NCBI GenBank assembly: GCA_021307325.1 | Contig: CP089931.1 | Coordinates: forward strand, 186,001 to 250,000 | Source: Peptoniphilus sp. GNH | Lineage (GTDB): Bacteria > Bacillota > Clostridia > Tissierellales > Peptoniphilaceae | Direction: 5' to 3' | Length of the DNA stretch: 64,000 nt | Shown here: positions 16,775 to 26,528 of the stretch, one piece after another | How the letters are laid out: every line of letters begins with the position of its first letter | How positions within the stretch are numbered: the stretch's first letter is position 1 | The notes under the pieces: model-generated | Databases searched by the model: none | Seen by the model: only the letters and a program-made list of their open reading frames with translations | Told to the model about the DNA's origin: nothing | Made by a program: the position numbers and the translations under genes

Positions 16775-16786
16775 TAGGTAAAAGTA

Positions 16787-17494
16787 ATGAATCCAAAATA
16801 CACCAGAGTAATTTTAAAATTAAGCGGCGAAGCCTTGGCAGGAAATGAAAAGGTAGGCATTGATCTTGACACCATAAAAATAATAGCTTCAGAAGTAAAA
16901 GCCATAAGAGATCTTGGCGTTGAAGTTGGAGTTGTTGTAGGTGGAGGAAATTTCTGGAGGGGAAGAGACGCCTCGGATATGGACAGAGCCACCTCGGATT
17001 ATATGGGAATGTTAGGCACTGTAATGAACTCATTGGCAATTCAAGATGCCTTGGAATCAATGGGAGTTGCCACCAGAGTAATGACTGCAATTGAAATGAA
17101 GGATATAGCCGAACCTTATATAAGGAGAAGGGCAATCAGGCATTTGGAAAAAGGCAGAGTTGTGATTTTTTCTGCCGGAATAGGAGCTCCCTATTTTTCG
17201 ACAGATACAACAGCAGCTTTGAGAGCGGCTGAAACAAATGCAGAAGTTATCTTGGTTGCTAAAAAAGGTGTAGATGGAATTTATGATGCGGATCCGAAAA
17301 TTGTAAGAAATGCGAAGAAATATGATGAATTAACATATCATAAAATTTTGTCAGATGAGCTTAAAATTATGGATTCGACTGCAATATCACTTTGTATGGA
17401 AAATAAAATTCCACTTCTTGTATTTGGCATAGACACTCCGTCAACAATAGTAGAAGTGGTAAAAGGAAAAAATTTAGGTACTGTGGTCAAATAG
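16787..17494 (+). CDS. pyrH: UMP kinase
   Basis: 235 residues of the amino-acid-kinase fold. Motifs: [11 protein letters not shown] at the N-terminus (phosphate-binding), [46 protein letters not shown] and the nucleotide site [13 protein letters not shown]. It phosphorylates UMP to UDP in pyrimidine synthesis. AGGTAAAAGT is a weak ribosome binding site, and tight spacing after tsf suggests coupling. frr follows after ten bases. Confidence 0.97.
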   Translation: MNPKYTRVILKLSGEALAGNEKVGIDLDTIKIIASEVKAIRDLGVEVGVVVGGGNFWRGRDASDMDRATSDYMGMLGTVMNSLAIQDALESMGVATRVMTAIEMKDIAEPYIRRRAIRHLEKGRVVIFSAGIGAPYFSTDTTAALRAAETNAEVILVAKKGVDGIYDADPKIVRNAKKYDELTYHKILSDELKIMDSTAISLCMENKIPLLVFGIDTPSTIVEVVKGKNLGTVVK

Positions 17495-17504
17495 GAGGAT
17501 TATC

Positions 17505-18062
17505 ATGATAAAAGATCTTACTAAGATAAGCGAAGATAGAATGAAAAAGACAATTTCCGTATATTCGCAACAACTTGCCAGCATAAGAGCAGGAAGAGCA
17601 AACCCAGCACTTCTAAACAACTTGAGCGTACAGTATTATGGACAGATGACTCCGCTTAATCAAGTTGCGGGTATCTCTGCACCAGAACCAAGGCTTATAA
17701 CTATTTCTCCTTGGGATGTAAGTTTAATTCCAGAGATTGAAAAAGAAATTTTAAAATCAGACCTCGGTCTAACTCCTTCAAATGACGGAAAGATTATCAG
17801 ACTTAATATTCCGCAACTCACTGAAGAAAGAAGACTTGAACTTACAAAAGTCGTAAGAAAAAACGGTGAAGATGCCAAGATAGCCATCAGAAACGTCAGA
17901 AGAGAAATGATGGATGAAATTAAAAAGACTGAAAAAGATAAAGAAATCACCGAAGATGAAAAAAGAACTTATGAGGACGATGCGCAAAAGTTGACAGATA
18001 AGTATATAGATGAAGTTGACAGGGTGACAGCTGAAAAAGAAGCTGAACTTTTGGAAATCTAA
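17505..18062 (+). CDS. frr: ribosome recycling factor
   Basis: 185 residues with the three-helix-bundle plus small domain of RRF: N-terminal SEDRMKKTISVYSQQLASIRAGRANPALL, middle segment RLITISPWDVSLIPEIEKEI, and the C-terminal long helix LTEERRLELTKVVRKNGEDAKIAIRNVRRE. With EF-G it splits post-termination ribosomes. AGGAGGA before the ATG; terminator right after the stop. Length is normal. Confidence 0.98.
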   Translation: MIKDLTKISEDRMKKTISVYSQQLASIRAGRANPALLNNLSVQYYGQMTPLNQVAGISAPEPRLITISPWDVSLIPEIEKEILKSDLGLTPSNDGKIIRLNIPQLTEERRLELTKVVRKNGEDAKIAIRNVRREMMDEIKKTEKDKEITEDEKRTYEDDAQKLTDKYIDEVDRVTAEKEAELLEI

Positions 18063-18088
18063 AAAAGGGGGCTTGACCCTCTTTTTTT
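18063..18088 (+). terminator. intrinsic terminator after frr
   Basis: AAAGGGGG, five-base loop CTTGA, CCCTCTTT with one G-T pair, then TTTT. It starts at the frr stop and ends the rpsB-frr unit. Confidence 0.88.
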
Positions 18089-18115
18089 ATTTGTAAATAT
18101 TGATGTGAGGTATTA

Positions 18116-18850
18116 ATGGAAAACAAAGATTTGTTTTTAGAAAAAATAGATTTGACTAGGATTCCAAGACACATAGGAATAATAATGGATGGTAATGGAC
18201 GCTGGGCTAAAAATAGATTGCTTCCTAGAACTATGGGCCACAAGGAAGGGGCAAACAGAGTCTTGGATATAGTTGAGGCTTCTTATAAACTTGGAGTTAA
18301 ATCTCTATCTCTATACGCATTTTCCACAGAAAATTGGAAAAGACCAGAGGATGAAGTGAATAAAATAATGAAACTTCTCGTATCTTTCATAAAAAGATGG
18401 CTAGAAAAAATAAAGAAAAACAACATAAAAATTCAGCTAATGGGAGAAGTTGATAGGCTTCCAGACTGGGTTAAAAAAGAAGTAGAGATTGCGTTGTTAG
18501 AAACTTGCAAGAATGATAAAATGATACTAAATATTGGATTAAATTATGGCGGTCAAGATGAAATAAAAAGAGCCGCTAAGTTAATTGCAATAGATTATAA
18601 AGATTCAAAAATTTCTCTTGATGAAATAGGAGAAAGATTTGAGTCATACTTATATACAGCTGGACAAGCTCCCTTGGATTTACTGATTAGACCATCAGGG
18701 GAAATGAGAGTTTCAAATTTCATGCTCTATCAATTGGCATATAGTGAATTTTGGTTTTCGGATGTCCTCTGGCCTGATTTTACAGAAGAGGTCTTATATA
18801 AGGCTATATATGAGTATCAAAATAGAAATAGAAGGTTTGGTGGACTATAA
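18116..18850 (+). CDS. uppS: isoprenyl transferase (undecaprenyl diphosphate synthase)
   Basis: 244 residues of the cis-prenyltransferase family. The catalytic motif HIGIIMDGNGRWAK with its Asp, then MGHKEGANRV, SLYAFSTENWKRP and the C-terminal IRPSGEMRVSNFMLYQLAYSEF are complete, although Pro stands where most members have Thr in RTSGE. It makes the C55 carrier lipid for peptidoglycan and wall polymers from IPP. GAGGT precedes the ATG. It is directly joined to cdsA. Confidence 0.96.
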   Translation: MENKDLFLEKIDLTRIPRHIGIIMDGNGRWAKNRLLPRTMGHKEGANRVLDIVEASYKLGVKSLSLYAFSTENWKRPEDEVNKIMKLLVSFIKRWLEKIKKNNIKIQLMGEVDRLPDWVKKEVEIALLETCKNDKMILNIGLNYGGQDEIKRAAKLIAIDYKDSKISLDEIGERFESYLYTAGQAPLDLLIRPSGEMRVSNFMLYQLAYSEFWFSDVLWPDFTEEVLYKAIYEYQNRNRRFGGL

Positions 18851-19630
18851 TTGAATGAAATACAAAAGCGTGTAGCAACAGGTTTGATTGGAGGGGCCTT
18901 GTTAGCCCTAATTCTATATTTAGGCGGTTTATATTTACAAGTGGCAATATTGATTGTGGATATTTTCATGTGTTTAGAATTAAAATCTGCGCTAAAAAGA
19001 AAAAATATAAAATTGAATTTACCGTCTATGTTAATAGGCTCTATTTTGATATTTTTAGAATATTTTTATGAGCTGCCATTTTTGTTGCCCATATTTGCAG
19101 TTCTTTTTCTTACATTTTTGTCTATTTTGGCCACGGATAAGTACAATGTCGAAGATGGCATAAATACCTGCTTCGCATTTTTATATGGACCCGTTTTGAT
19201 ATCCACGCTTAGGTTTTTGGATAAGACTCCTTTTTTAGTTTTGGTATTTTTGGTTGCTTTTGGAACAGATACATTTGCCTATATTGTCGGAATGAATTTT
19301 GGCAAGCACAAACTGATTCCTAAGGTGAGTCCAAATAAGAGTGTAGAAGGCGCCATAGGAGGCATTTTGGGAAGCTTAATATTATCTATGTTCTATCTTT
19401 ACTTTAGAGGGATACATCTTACAGTTTGGATAGCTTTATTTTTAATATTGGCATCCATATCGGGTCAAATAGGTGATTTAATAGCATCAAAGATTAAAAG
19501 ATTTACAGGAATAAAAGATTTTGGACACATTTTGCCAGGACATGGTGGCTTTATGGATAGGTTTGATAGCATTTTGATGGTTGCTCCAGTCATATATTTA
19601 GCGTATCAAATTTTAAAGGGGGTCATGTAG
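18851..19630 (+). CDS. cdsA: phosphatidate cytidylyltransferase
   Basis: 259 residues, about seven membrane segments. The C-terminal signature SPNKSVEGAIGG and the DLIASKIKRFTGIKDFGHILPGHGGFMDRFDS block (split here: GHILPGHGGFMDRFDS is the core) identify CdsA, which makes CDP-diacylglycerol for phospholipid synthesis. The start is TTG at 18851, directly after the uppS stop, because no in-frame ATG lies near. The next gene starts on its last base, leaving no room for dxr, which often follows cdsA. Confidence 0.95.
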   Translation: MNEIQKRVATGLIGGALLALILYLGGLYLQVAILIVDIFMCLELKSALKRKNIKLNLPSMLIGSILIFLEYFYELPFLLPIFAVLFLTFLSILATDKYNVEDGINTCFAFLYGPVLISTLRFLDKTPFLVLVFLVAFGTDTFAYIVGMNFGKHKLIPKVSPNKSVEGAIGGILGSLILSMFYLYFRGIHLTVWIALFLILASISGQIGDLIASKIKRFTGIKDFGHILPGHGGFMDRFDSILMVAPVIYLAYQILKGVM

Positions 19631-20646
19631 TGGGCATATTAAGTGCTGTTATTATTTTTCTGCTTGTAGTAATGCTTCATGAGTTTGGGCATTTTACAGT
19701 AGCTAAATTAGTTGGTATAAAGGTTAATGAATTTTCCATAGGCATGGGACCTTCCATTTTAAACAAAAAAAGTGCAGAGACTAAGTATTCTCTAAGGCTA
19801 CTTCCCATAGGAGGATATGTTGCAATGGAAGGAGAATCAGAAGAATCAAAAGATCCAAGAGCTTTTAGCAGTGTTGGAGTTGGTAAGAGACTTGCTGTTG
19901 TTGTAGCAGGAGCTTTTATGAATTTTGTGCTGGCGGTTTTTGCATTTTTAATTTTGAATTTGATTTCTGGATATCCGACATCTACCATAGGAAATTTTAC
20001 AGATATTTCACCAGCAAGAGATGCAGGTTTACTCGCAGGAGATAAGATTATTCAAATAGATGGTAAAAATGTTAATACTTGGGAAGATATAACATCATTT
20101 ATAGCTTATAAAACAAGCAATGATATTGAATTAAAAGCCATGAGAGATGGTGAAGAGATAAAATTCAATGTAAAGTTGAATACTATAAAAGAAGAGGGCA
20201 AGGCTGAAAGAAAAGTAATAGGAATAATGCCTAAAAATGAATTTAATTTTATAAAGTCTATAACAAATGCTTTTGCAACTACGGGAAATGTCATATCTTC
20301 TGTATATAAGGCCTTGTGGACTATGCTAAATGGTGGATTTAAGACAACGGATTTGTCAGGTCCTCTTGGAGTAATTTCATTTATTGGAAAACAGAGCAAG
20401 GAGGGGATTACACCTTTAATTGCTACTCTTGGTCTGATATCTGCAAATCTTGGCGTTATGAATCTACTTCCACTATCACCACTAGATGGAGGCAAGGCTG
20501 TTTTTCTACTTATTGAAGCAATTAGGGGCAAAAAGGTAAATGCTAAAATTGAAGAGAAATTTTCTCTTATAGGATTTGTCGCTTTATTTGGCCTTATGAT
20601 TTATGTGACAATATTTAGTGATTTAAAAAGGATTATAGGGTGGTAG
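19630..20646 (+). CDS. rseP: RIP metalloprotease RseP (site-2 protease)
   Basis: 338 residues, four membrane segments. The zinc motif HEFGHF is near the N-terminus (about residue 17), a PDZ domain spans about 110-190 (SPARDAGLLAGDKIIQIDGK), and the third motif NLLPLSPLDGGK carries the metal-binding Asp. It cleaves membrane-spanning regulators such as anti-sigma factors. GTG start overlaps the cdsA stop; GGGGGTC lies in front. Confidence 0.96.
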   Translation: MGILSAVIIFLLVVMLHEFGHFTVAKLVGIKVNEFSIGMGPSILNKKSAETKYSLRLLPIGGYVAMEGESEESKDPRAFSSVGVGKRLAVVVAGAFMNFVLAVFAFLILNLISGYPTSTIGNFTDISPARDAGLLAGDKIIQIDGKNVNTWEDITSFIAYKTSNDIELKAMRDGEEIKFNVKLNTIKEEGKAERKVIGIMPKNEFNFIKSITNAFATTGNVISSVYKALWTMLNGGFKTTDLSGPLGVISFIGKQSKEGITPLIATLGLISANLGVMNLLPLSPLDGGKAVFLLIEAIRGKKVNAKIEEKFSLIGFVALFGLMIYVTIFSDLKRIIGW

Positions 20647-20647
20647 A

Positions 20648-21697
20648 GTGAACAGGAAAAAAACTAGAGTTATTAGAGTGGGGGATGTTCTTATTGGTGG
20701 GACAAACCCCATTTCTATTCAGTCAATGACAAATACTAATACTAAAAATTATATAGAAACTGCAAAACAGATTAATGAGATGGAAGAATATGGTCTTGAT
20801 ATAATCAGATTTGCAGTAAATGATCTGGAGGACGCAGCTGCAATAAAGGAAATAAAGTCCAGAATAAAAGTTCCGACTATTGCAGATATACAATATGATT
20901 ACAAACTTGCACTTGCTTCTATCGAAAACGGGATTGACGGGCTAAGAATTAATCCGGGCAATATAGGAGCTAGATGGAAGGTTGAAGAAGTTGCCAAGGC
21001 CTGCATGGATAGGGGCATTTCTATAAGAATTGGAGTAAATGCTGGGTCCTTATCTCAAGAAATACTCGATGCTTTTTCTGGAGTAAATGAAAATTCTATT
21101 GTTGAAAGTGCATTAAATGAGGTAAATGTCTTGGAGTCTATGGGATTTAAATATATAAAAGTATCCCTAAAGGCATCTGATGTGAACTTGTCATTGAGAT
21201 CATATAAAAAATTCTCTGAGCTCTCGGATTGCCCTCTTCATCTGGGCATCACTGAAGCTGGACCAGGGCTACAAGGTGTAGTCAAATCATCTGTTGGCAT
21301 TGGAACACTTTTAAGTCAAGGAATTGGAGACACTATAAGGGTATCTTTAACTGAAAGACCTTTAGAGGAAGTCAAAGTAGGAAGAGAAATACTTAAGTCA
21401 CTTGGGTTAAGAAATGATGGCATTGAAATTATATCTTGTCCAACGTGTGCGAGAACTAAAGTTGACCTATTTAAGATAGTAAAAAAGGCTCAAGATCATT
21501 TTGAAAAAATGGACAAGAATTTAAAAGTAGCTATAATGGGCTGTGCAGTAAATGGACCAGGAGAGGCAAGAGAAGCTGATATTGGGATTGCATCAGGCAA
21601 GGGCTGCGGGCTTATATTTAAGAAGGGAAAGATTGTAAAAAAGGTCAAGGAAGAACAATTACTTGAAGAACTTATAAAAGAAATGGAAGATATGTAA
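20648..21697 (+). CDS. ispG: 4-hydroxy-3-methylbut-2-enyl-diphosphate synthase (flavodoxin)
   Basis: 349 residues. TIM-barrel part with SIQSMTNTNTKN and GLRINPGNIG, then the [4Fe-4S] site with three cysteines in SCPTCARTK and GCAVNGPGEA plus the conserved Glu. It converts MEcPP to HMBPP in the MEP isoprenoid pathway. GTG start one base after the rseP stop. It stands in the usual cdsA-(dxr)-rseP-ispG order, but dxr is missing here. The active-site residues are intact, so the gene appears functional. Confidence 0.96.
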   Translation: MNRKKTRVIRVGDVLIGGTNPISIQSMTNTNTKNYIETAKQINEMEEYGLDIIRFAVNDLEDAAAIKEIKSRIKVPTIADIQYDYKLALASIENGIDGLRINPGNIGARWKVEEVAKACMDRGISIRIGVNAGSLSQEILDAFSGVNENSIVESALNEVNVLESMGFKYIKVSLKASDVNLSLRSYKKFSELSDCPLHLGITEAGPGLQGVVKSSVGIGTLLSQGIGDTIRVSLTERPLEEVKVGREILKSLGLRNDGIEIISCPTCARTKVDLFKIVKKAQDHFEKMDKNLKVAIMGCAVNGPGEAREADIGIASGKGCGLIFKKGKIVKKVKEEQLLEELIKEMEDM

Positions 21698-24600
21698 TGG
21701 CTTTTGAATTTGAAAATTTTTGCAGCAAACTCGGTTTGGACTTAGACAAAAATTTGGACATTCACTTAAAAAAAGTAAGTTTTAGAGATGATAAATCGCT
21801 AAAGGTTGAATTTATAAACCGAGCAGGTCTAGATACTAAAGTGAAAGAAAAAATTAGAGAGGCCTTAGTCACTTATTTTAAAGAATATGAAACCGAAGTT
21901 GGTTTTGAAGACGATGTTATTGAGAAAACATCGCCGGAAGAAATTATCAAAAATGTAATAAACAGGTATCCATCAAATGCTGGCTGGGTAGCAGAATGTA
22001 AAATTGAAAGGCAAGATAAAGATTTTAAAATTTATTGCCCTTATAACATTCTTCACAATGGGGACTTTGTCGAAGAAATGAAAAAACAAATGAATGCTGA
22101 ACTTGGCGCTTTTGATGAAGGATTTAGGATAGATTTTTTAGAAGACGGGAAAAATACGGACAGTCTTTTGCTTGAAGATATAGAAAAAGAAGCTCAATCC
22201 ATGGCAGATGAAAAAGCTCAAATAAAAGAAGAAACAAAGACTAAAAAAGAAAAAGTTGAAGAGGGAAGCTTCAAATGGGGCAAGGGTAAGCTCAAAGAAG
22301 TAATTATGATATCTGATTTGAGGAATTTTTCTGATAAGGTCTGCATTAAGGCTAAGGTATTTAAAATTGATACAAAAGATGTGGAGTCTGATAAGGGTAA
22401 ATTCAGGATATTATCTCTTTATGTCAATGACAAATCTGGTTCTGTAATAGTTAAAGTCTTTCTAAAAAATGAAAAGATTTTCGAGTCAGAAAATTTCAAG
22501 AAAAATAAGAACTATTTTTTTGTTGGAAGTTTGAAATATGATAATTTTGCCAGAGAAGAAATTTTTTCAGCAACTTATATAGAAGAAGCCGAAGAAGATG
22601 TCTATTCTGATCTTTCAGAAGAAAAAAGAGTTGAGCTTAGATTACATTCTAATATGAGCATGATGGAAGGCGTTAATGACTTTAGAGATTTTTTAAAAAG
22701 AGCAAGTTCTTATGGACACAAGGCCTTGGCAATAACTGATAGGGCAAGCGTTCAAGGTTTTCCAGATGCGGCTAAGGCTGGCAAAGATTTGGGCATCAAG
22801 ATTATCTATGGGCTTGATGGATACTTGGTAGATGATGAGATTGGCATAATACAAAATTATAAAAAAGAAACTCCGAGAAATAAATTTGTCGTATTCGATT
22901 TAGAAACAACAGGCCTTTCTCCGCGTAAGGACAAGATAGTCGAAATTGGAGCCGTAAAAATTGTCGATAATGAAATTGTAGATAGATTTTCAGCACTTAT
23001 AAATCCACAAATGCAAATGTCCCAAGGAGCCGAGGAAATAACAGGACTTTCAAATGCTCTCTTAGATGAGGAAAGAACTATTGAAGAAGTCCTTCCTGAG
23101 TTTTTGGATTTTATTGAAGATAGCGTTTTGGTAGCTCATAATTCAGATTTTGATACTGCCTTTATCAGAAGAGAGATGAAGGCCATGGGTAAAAAGTTTG
23201 ATTACGCAGTCTTAGATACACTTAAATTGGCACCGAGTATTTTGGAAGACTTGAGATCTTATACTCTATCAAACATAGCCAAAAATTTGGGTGTTATACT
23301 GACTAGAGCTCATAGAGCGGTAAATGATGCGGAAGCAACGGCTGGAGTTTTACTTAAATTATTGGATTTGGCGGCACAAAAGGGAGCATCATCATTTGAA
23401 GAGATAAATAAACTTTATCCAAGTGGAAAAATTGAAGCCACACATGGCAGCCCTTGTACTATTCTTGTAAAAAATCAAATAGGAATGAAAAATCTCTACA
23501 AGATTGTATCAGAATCTCATATGAATTATTATTTCAGATCGCCTAAAATACCCATGTCACTTTTTAAAAAGTATAGAGAAGGACTTTTACTTGGCTCTGG
23601 AAATTATAACTCATATCTTTTTGATGGCATCTTATATGGTAAAGATGATGATGAAATTTTGCGCTTGGCATCAGTTTATGATTATCTAGAAATTCAACCA
23701 GAATCAAATGCCAATGTACTTATAGTAAGCGAAAAATTAAACACTACAAAAGAAATTCAAGAGATTAATAAAAAAATATATGAATTGGGTCAAAAACTTG
23801 GAAAATTAGTTATCGCAAGCGGAGATGTATTTTATCTAGAGCCTCAAGATGACTTGATAAGAAGGATAATATTAAATGGGGATATTTCTAATTTTGACAA
23901 GTACAAAAATGTGAATAATTTCCTATATTTCAAATCAACCAAGGAAATGCTCGAAGATTTTTCCTATCTTGGAGATGAAATAGCAAAAGAAGTTGTAATA
24001 ACAAATACAAATAAAATTGCAGATTCAATTGAAGATGTATATCCAGTGCCAGATGGAACTTTTCCGCCAGTTATTGAAGGCTCGGAAGAAGAACTTACAA
24101 GAATATGTTATGAAAATGCCAGAAAAATATATGGGCAAGTATTACCTCAACCAGTAGAGAAAAGACTAAAAAGGGAACTCGATTCGATAATCAAAAATGG
24201 ATATGCAGTCTTATATATAATAGCTCAAAAACTTGTAAAAAAATCTAATGATGATGGGTATATAGTAGGCTCGAGAGGCTCTGTTGGCTCGTCATTTGCA
24301 GCCACTATGGCAGGGATTACAGAGGTAAATCCTCTACCTCCACATTACGTATGTCCAAATTGCAAGAATGCCGACTTCATAGAGGACTTGAGCATAGGCT
24401 CTGGTGTTGACTTGGAAGACAAAATTTGCCCTAAATGTGGTACTCCTTACAAAAAAGAAGGCCACAATATTCCATTTGAAGTATTTTTGGGATTTGATGG
24501 CGACAAGGAGCCTGATATAGATTTGAATTTTGCTGGAGAGTATCAATGGAGAGCTCACAAATATACTGAAGATTTATTCGGAGAAGGCTATGTGTTTAGA

Positions 24601-25932
24601 GCTGGAACAGTTGGAACTGTTGCTGAAAAAACGGCCTATGGATATGTTAAGAAATATTTTGAAGGTCAAAATATAAATAATGCAGAGGTTGAAAGACTTG
24701 TACAATTGTGCATGGGAATAAAAAGAACATCAGGTCAACACCCTGGTGGGGTAATGATATGTCCCAAGTCCAAGGAAATATTTGACTTTACGCCGATTCA
24801 GTACCCAGCAGATGATAAGTCATCTGGAGTAATAACAACTCATTTTGCATATGAACACATTTCAGGTAGAATATTAAAGCTTGACATATTAGGTCACGAC
24901 GGGCCGACAATAATAAAGATGCTTGAGACAATTACAGGATTTGATTCGAAAAACATAGATCTTGGGGATAAAAGAGTAATGGAACTTTTTGCATCGGCCG
25001 ACCCTTTAAAACTTAACAAGGATATCTTAGATTCAAGCACTGGTACCTTGGGCATACCCGAATTTGGAACCAATTTTGTAAAGCAAATGCTATTGGAAAC
25101 AAGACCACAAAATTTCTCTGAGCTTGTCAGAATTTCTGGTTTATCACATGGCACTGATGTATGGACAAATAATGCCCAAGAACTTGTGAGAGCTGGCAAA
25201 GCGGAGCTTAAAGATGTAATCTCAACTAGAGAAGACATAATGTTGTATTTGATAAATGCGGGAGCGGAGGATAAGATGGCCTTTATGACTATGGAAAAAG
25301 TTAGAAAGGGTAAGGGCCTTAGTCCAGAAGCACAAGAAGCGATGAAGGGATTGAGCTTGCCACCTTGGTATATAGACTCATGTCAAAAGATAAAGTACAT
25401 GTTTCCCAAGGCGCATGCAGTCGCATATGTAATGTTAAGTTTTAGGATTGCTTATTACAAATTGTTTTATCCATTGGCTTTTTATGCAACTTATTTTACT
25501 ATAAAACTTCAAGACTTGGATGGCATTTTGATTGCAAAAGGAGCTCAAGCTGTTATAGAAAAGATGGAAGAAATAAAAAATCAAGATAAACAAACCGCCA
25601 AGGACAAGTCAACATTAAATGTGCTTGAAGTCGTTCTAGAAATGTATGCAAGGGGATTTGAATTTGAAGCGATAGATATTTATAAATCTGAATCCAAAAC
25701 ATTTAAAGTATCGGAAAACAATAAGATTGTGATACCCTTTAGAGCCATGTCAGGTCTTGGAGATAATCTAGCGGAAAAAATAGTTGAGGATAGGAAAAAT
25801 GGCCCTTATATATCAATCGAAGACTTTGCAAAAAGAACAGGAGCAGGAAGATCTATAATGGATGCAATGAGGGATAATAATCTCTTTAAGGGAATGCAAG
25901 AACTAAATCAAATTTCTCTTTTCAATTTTTAA
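21697..25932 (+). CDS. polC: DNA polymerase III subunit alpha, PolC type
   Basis: 1411 residues. Order: N-terminal domain, OB domain (about 205-300), PHP domain split by a DnaQ-like 3'-5' exonuclease (about 398-560; FDLETTGLS, HNSDFDTAF and HRAVNDAEAT hold the acidic residues), zinc finger (CPNC, CPKC), palm with FDGDKEPDIDLNF, fingers and tail. It is the main replicative polymerase of low-GC Gram-positives. The PHP metal ligands are largely missing: RLHSN where HLHT is usual (Arg315), ITDR where ITDH is usual (Arg349), and IQP at Gln667. It overlaps ispG by one base. A promoter follows for the next operon. Confidence 0.98.
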   Translation: MAFEFENFCSKLGLDLDKNLDIHLKKVSFRDDKSLKVEFINRAGLDTKVKEKIREALVTYFKEYETEVGFEDDVIEKTSPEEIIKNVINRYPSNAGWVAECKIERQDKDFKIYCPYNILHNGDFVEEMKKQMNAELGAFDEGFRIDFLEDGKNTDSLLLEDIEKEAQSMADEKAQIKEETKTKKEKVEEGSFKWGKGKLKEVIMISDLRNFSDKVCIKAKVFKIDTKDVESDKGKFRILSLYVNDKSGSVIVKVFLKNEKIFESENFKKNKNYFFVGSLKYDNFAREEIFSATYIEEAEEDVYSDLSEEKRVELRLHSNMSMMEGVNDFRDFLKRASSYGHKALAITDRASVQGFPDAAKAGKDLGIKIIYGLDGYLVDDEIGIIQNYKKETPRNKFVVFDLETTGLSPRKDKIVEIGAVKIVDNEIVDRFSALINPQMQMSQGAEEITGLSNALLDEERTIEEVLPEFLDFIEDSVLVAHNSDFDTAFIRREMKAMGKKFDYAVLDTLKLAPSILEDLRSYTLSNIAKNLGVILTRAHRAVNDAEATAGVLLKLLDLAAQKGASSFEEINKLYPSGKIEATHGSPCTILVKNQIGMKNLYKIVSESHMNYYFRSPKIPMSLFKKYREGLLLGSGNYNSYLFDGILYGKDDDEILRLASVYDYLEIQPESNANVLIVSEKLNTTKEIQEINKKIYELGQKLGKLVIASGDVFYLEPQDDLIRRIILNGDISNFDKYKNVNNFLYFKSTKEMLEDFSYLGDEIAKEVVITNTNKIADSIEDVYPVPDGTFPPVIEGSEEELTRICYENARKIYGQVLPQPVEKRLKRELDSIIKNGYAVLYIIAQKLVKKSNDDGYIVGSRGSVGSSFAATMAGITEVNPLPPHYVCPNCKNADFIEDLSIGSGVDLEDKICPKCGTPYKKEGHNIPFEVFLGFDGDKEPDIDLNFAGEYQWRAHKYTEDLFGEGYVFRAGTVGTVAEKTAYGYVKKYFEGQNINNAEVERLVQLCMGIKRTSGQHPGGVMICPKSKEIFDFTPIQYPADDKSSGVITTHFAYEHISGRILKLDILGHDGPTIIKMLETITGFDSKNIDLGDKRVMELFASADPLKLNKDILDSSTGTLGIPEFGTNFVKQMLLETRPQNFSELVRISGLSHGTDVWTNNAQELVRAGKAELKDVISTREDIMLYLINAGAEDKMAFMTMEKVRKGKGLSPEAQEAMKGLSLPPWYIDSCQKIKYMFPKAHAVAYVMLSFRIAYYKLFYPLAFYATYFTIKLQDLDGILIAKGAQAVIEKMEEIKNQDKQTAKDKSTLNVLEVVLEMYARGFEFEAIDIYKSESKTFKVSENNKIVIPFRAMSGLGDNLAEKIVEDRKNGPYISIEDFAKRTGAGRSIMDAMRDNNLFKGMQELNQISLFNF

Positions 25933-25972
25933 AGAGCATTATTTATCTAAATTGCTTTAATGATATCAAAAC

Positions 25973-26001
25973 TTGTAATTTATAAGGATTAGAAGTATAA
26001 T
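25973..26001 (+). promoter_or_regulatory. promoter of the rimP-nusA-infB operon
   Basis: TTGTAA (25973-25978), 17-base spacer, TATAAT (25996-26001). The start site at about 26008 gives a leader that contains the rimP-leader hairpin. Confidence 0.7.
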
Positions 26002-26022
26002 ATAAACATAAGAAATTGTTTT

Positions 26023-26047
26023 AGGAGTGGGTTGGCCCACTCTTTTT
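26023..26047 (+). ncRNA. rimP leader hairpin
   Basis: GAGTGGG, loop TTGG, CCCACTC, then TTTTT directly before the rimP ribosome binding site. This terminator-shaped element at this position is the known rimP-leader motif of Firmicutes, thought to control the nusA operon by premature termination, possibly by NusA itself. Confidence 0.8.
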
Positions 26048-26061
26048 CATTGGAGGCTTTA

Positions 26062-26520
26062 ATGAGCAGAAAAATTATTGATAAAGTTAAGAACGTTGCG
26101 AAAGAAGTTTGTGATGATTTAGGGTATGAGCTTGTTGATGTGAGCTTTCAAAAGGGAAGCAAACATGACCTACTTTCAGTCTTCATCTATAAAGAAGAAG
26201 GGATTGGTCTTGACGATTGTGAACTTGTCTCAAAAAGTTTAGATAAGTTATTAGAGGATGATGCGGATTTCGCAAATCCATACTACTTGGAAGTTTCATC
26301 ACCAGGCTTAGACAGACCAATAAAGACTAAGGATGATTATAGGAGGAATTTAAACAAAGAAGTTGAACTCAAGCTATATTCTCCTATTGACAAGAAGAAA
26401 AATTTCGAAGGAATTTTGACTTCTTATGACGATGACAATGTTACTATCAAGGTTGATGGAGAGGATTTTGTATTTGCTCAAAAAGACATATCTCTCATGC
26501 GTCAACAAATCAAATTTTAA
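26062..26520 (+). CDS. rimP: ribosome maturation factor RimP
   Basis: 152 residues from the ATG at 26062, chosen because TGGAGG stands nine bases upstream; a longer frame starting at 26032 would run through the leader hairpin. The N-terminal GYELVDVSFQKGSKHDLLSVFI, then SLDKLLEDDADFANPYYLEVSSPGLDRPIK (signature EVSSPGLDRP) and a C-terminal SH3-like part are typical. It is needed for 30S maturation. nusA follows after eight bases. Confidence 0.96.
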   Translation: MSRKIIDKVKNVAKEVCDDLGYELVDVSFQKGSKHDLLSVFIYKEEGIGLDDCELVSKSLDKLLEDDADFANPYYLEVSSPGLDRPIKTKDDYRRNLNKEVELKLYSPIDKKKNFEGILTSYDDDNVTIKVDGEDFVFAQKDISLMRQQIKF

Positions 26521-26528
26521 GGGAGGTA

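Noticed and set aside
16692-17135. Leu/Pro-rich minus-strand frame across tsf and pyrH
   Set aside because: It is antisense to two well-conserved genes with no start signal.
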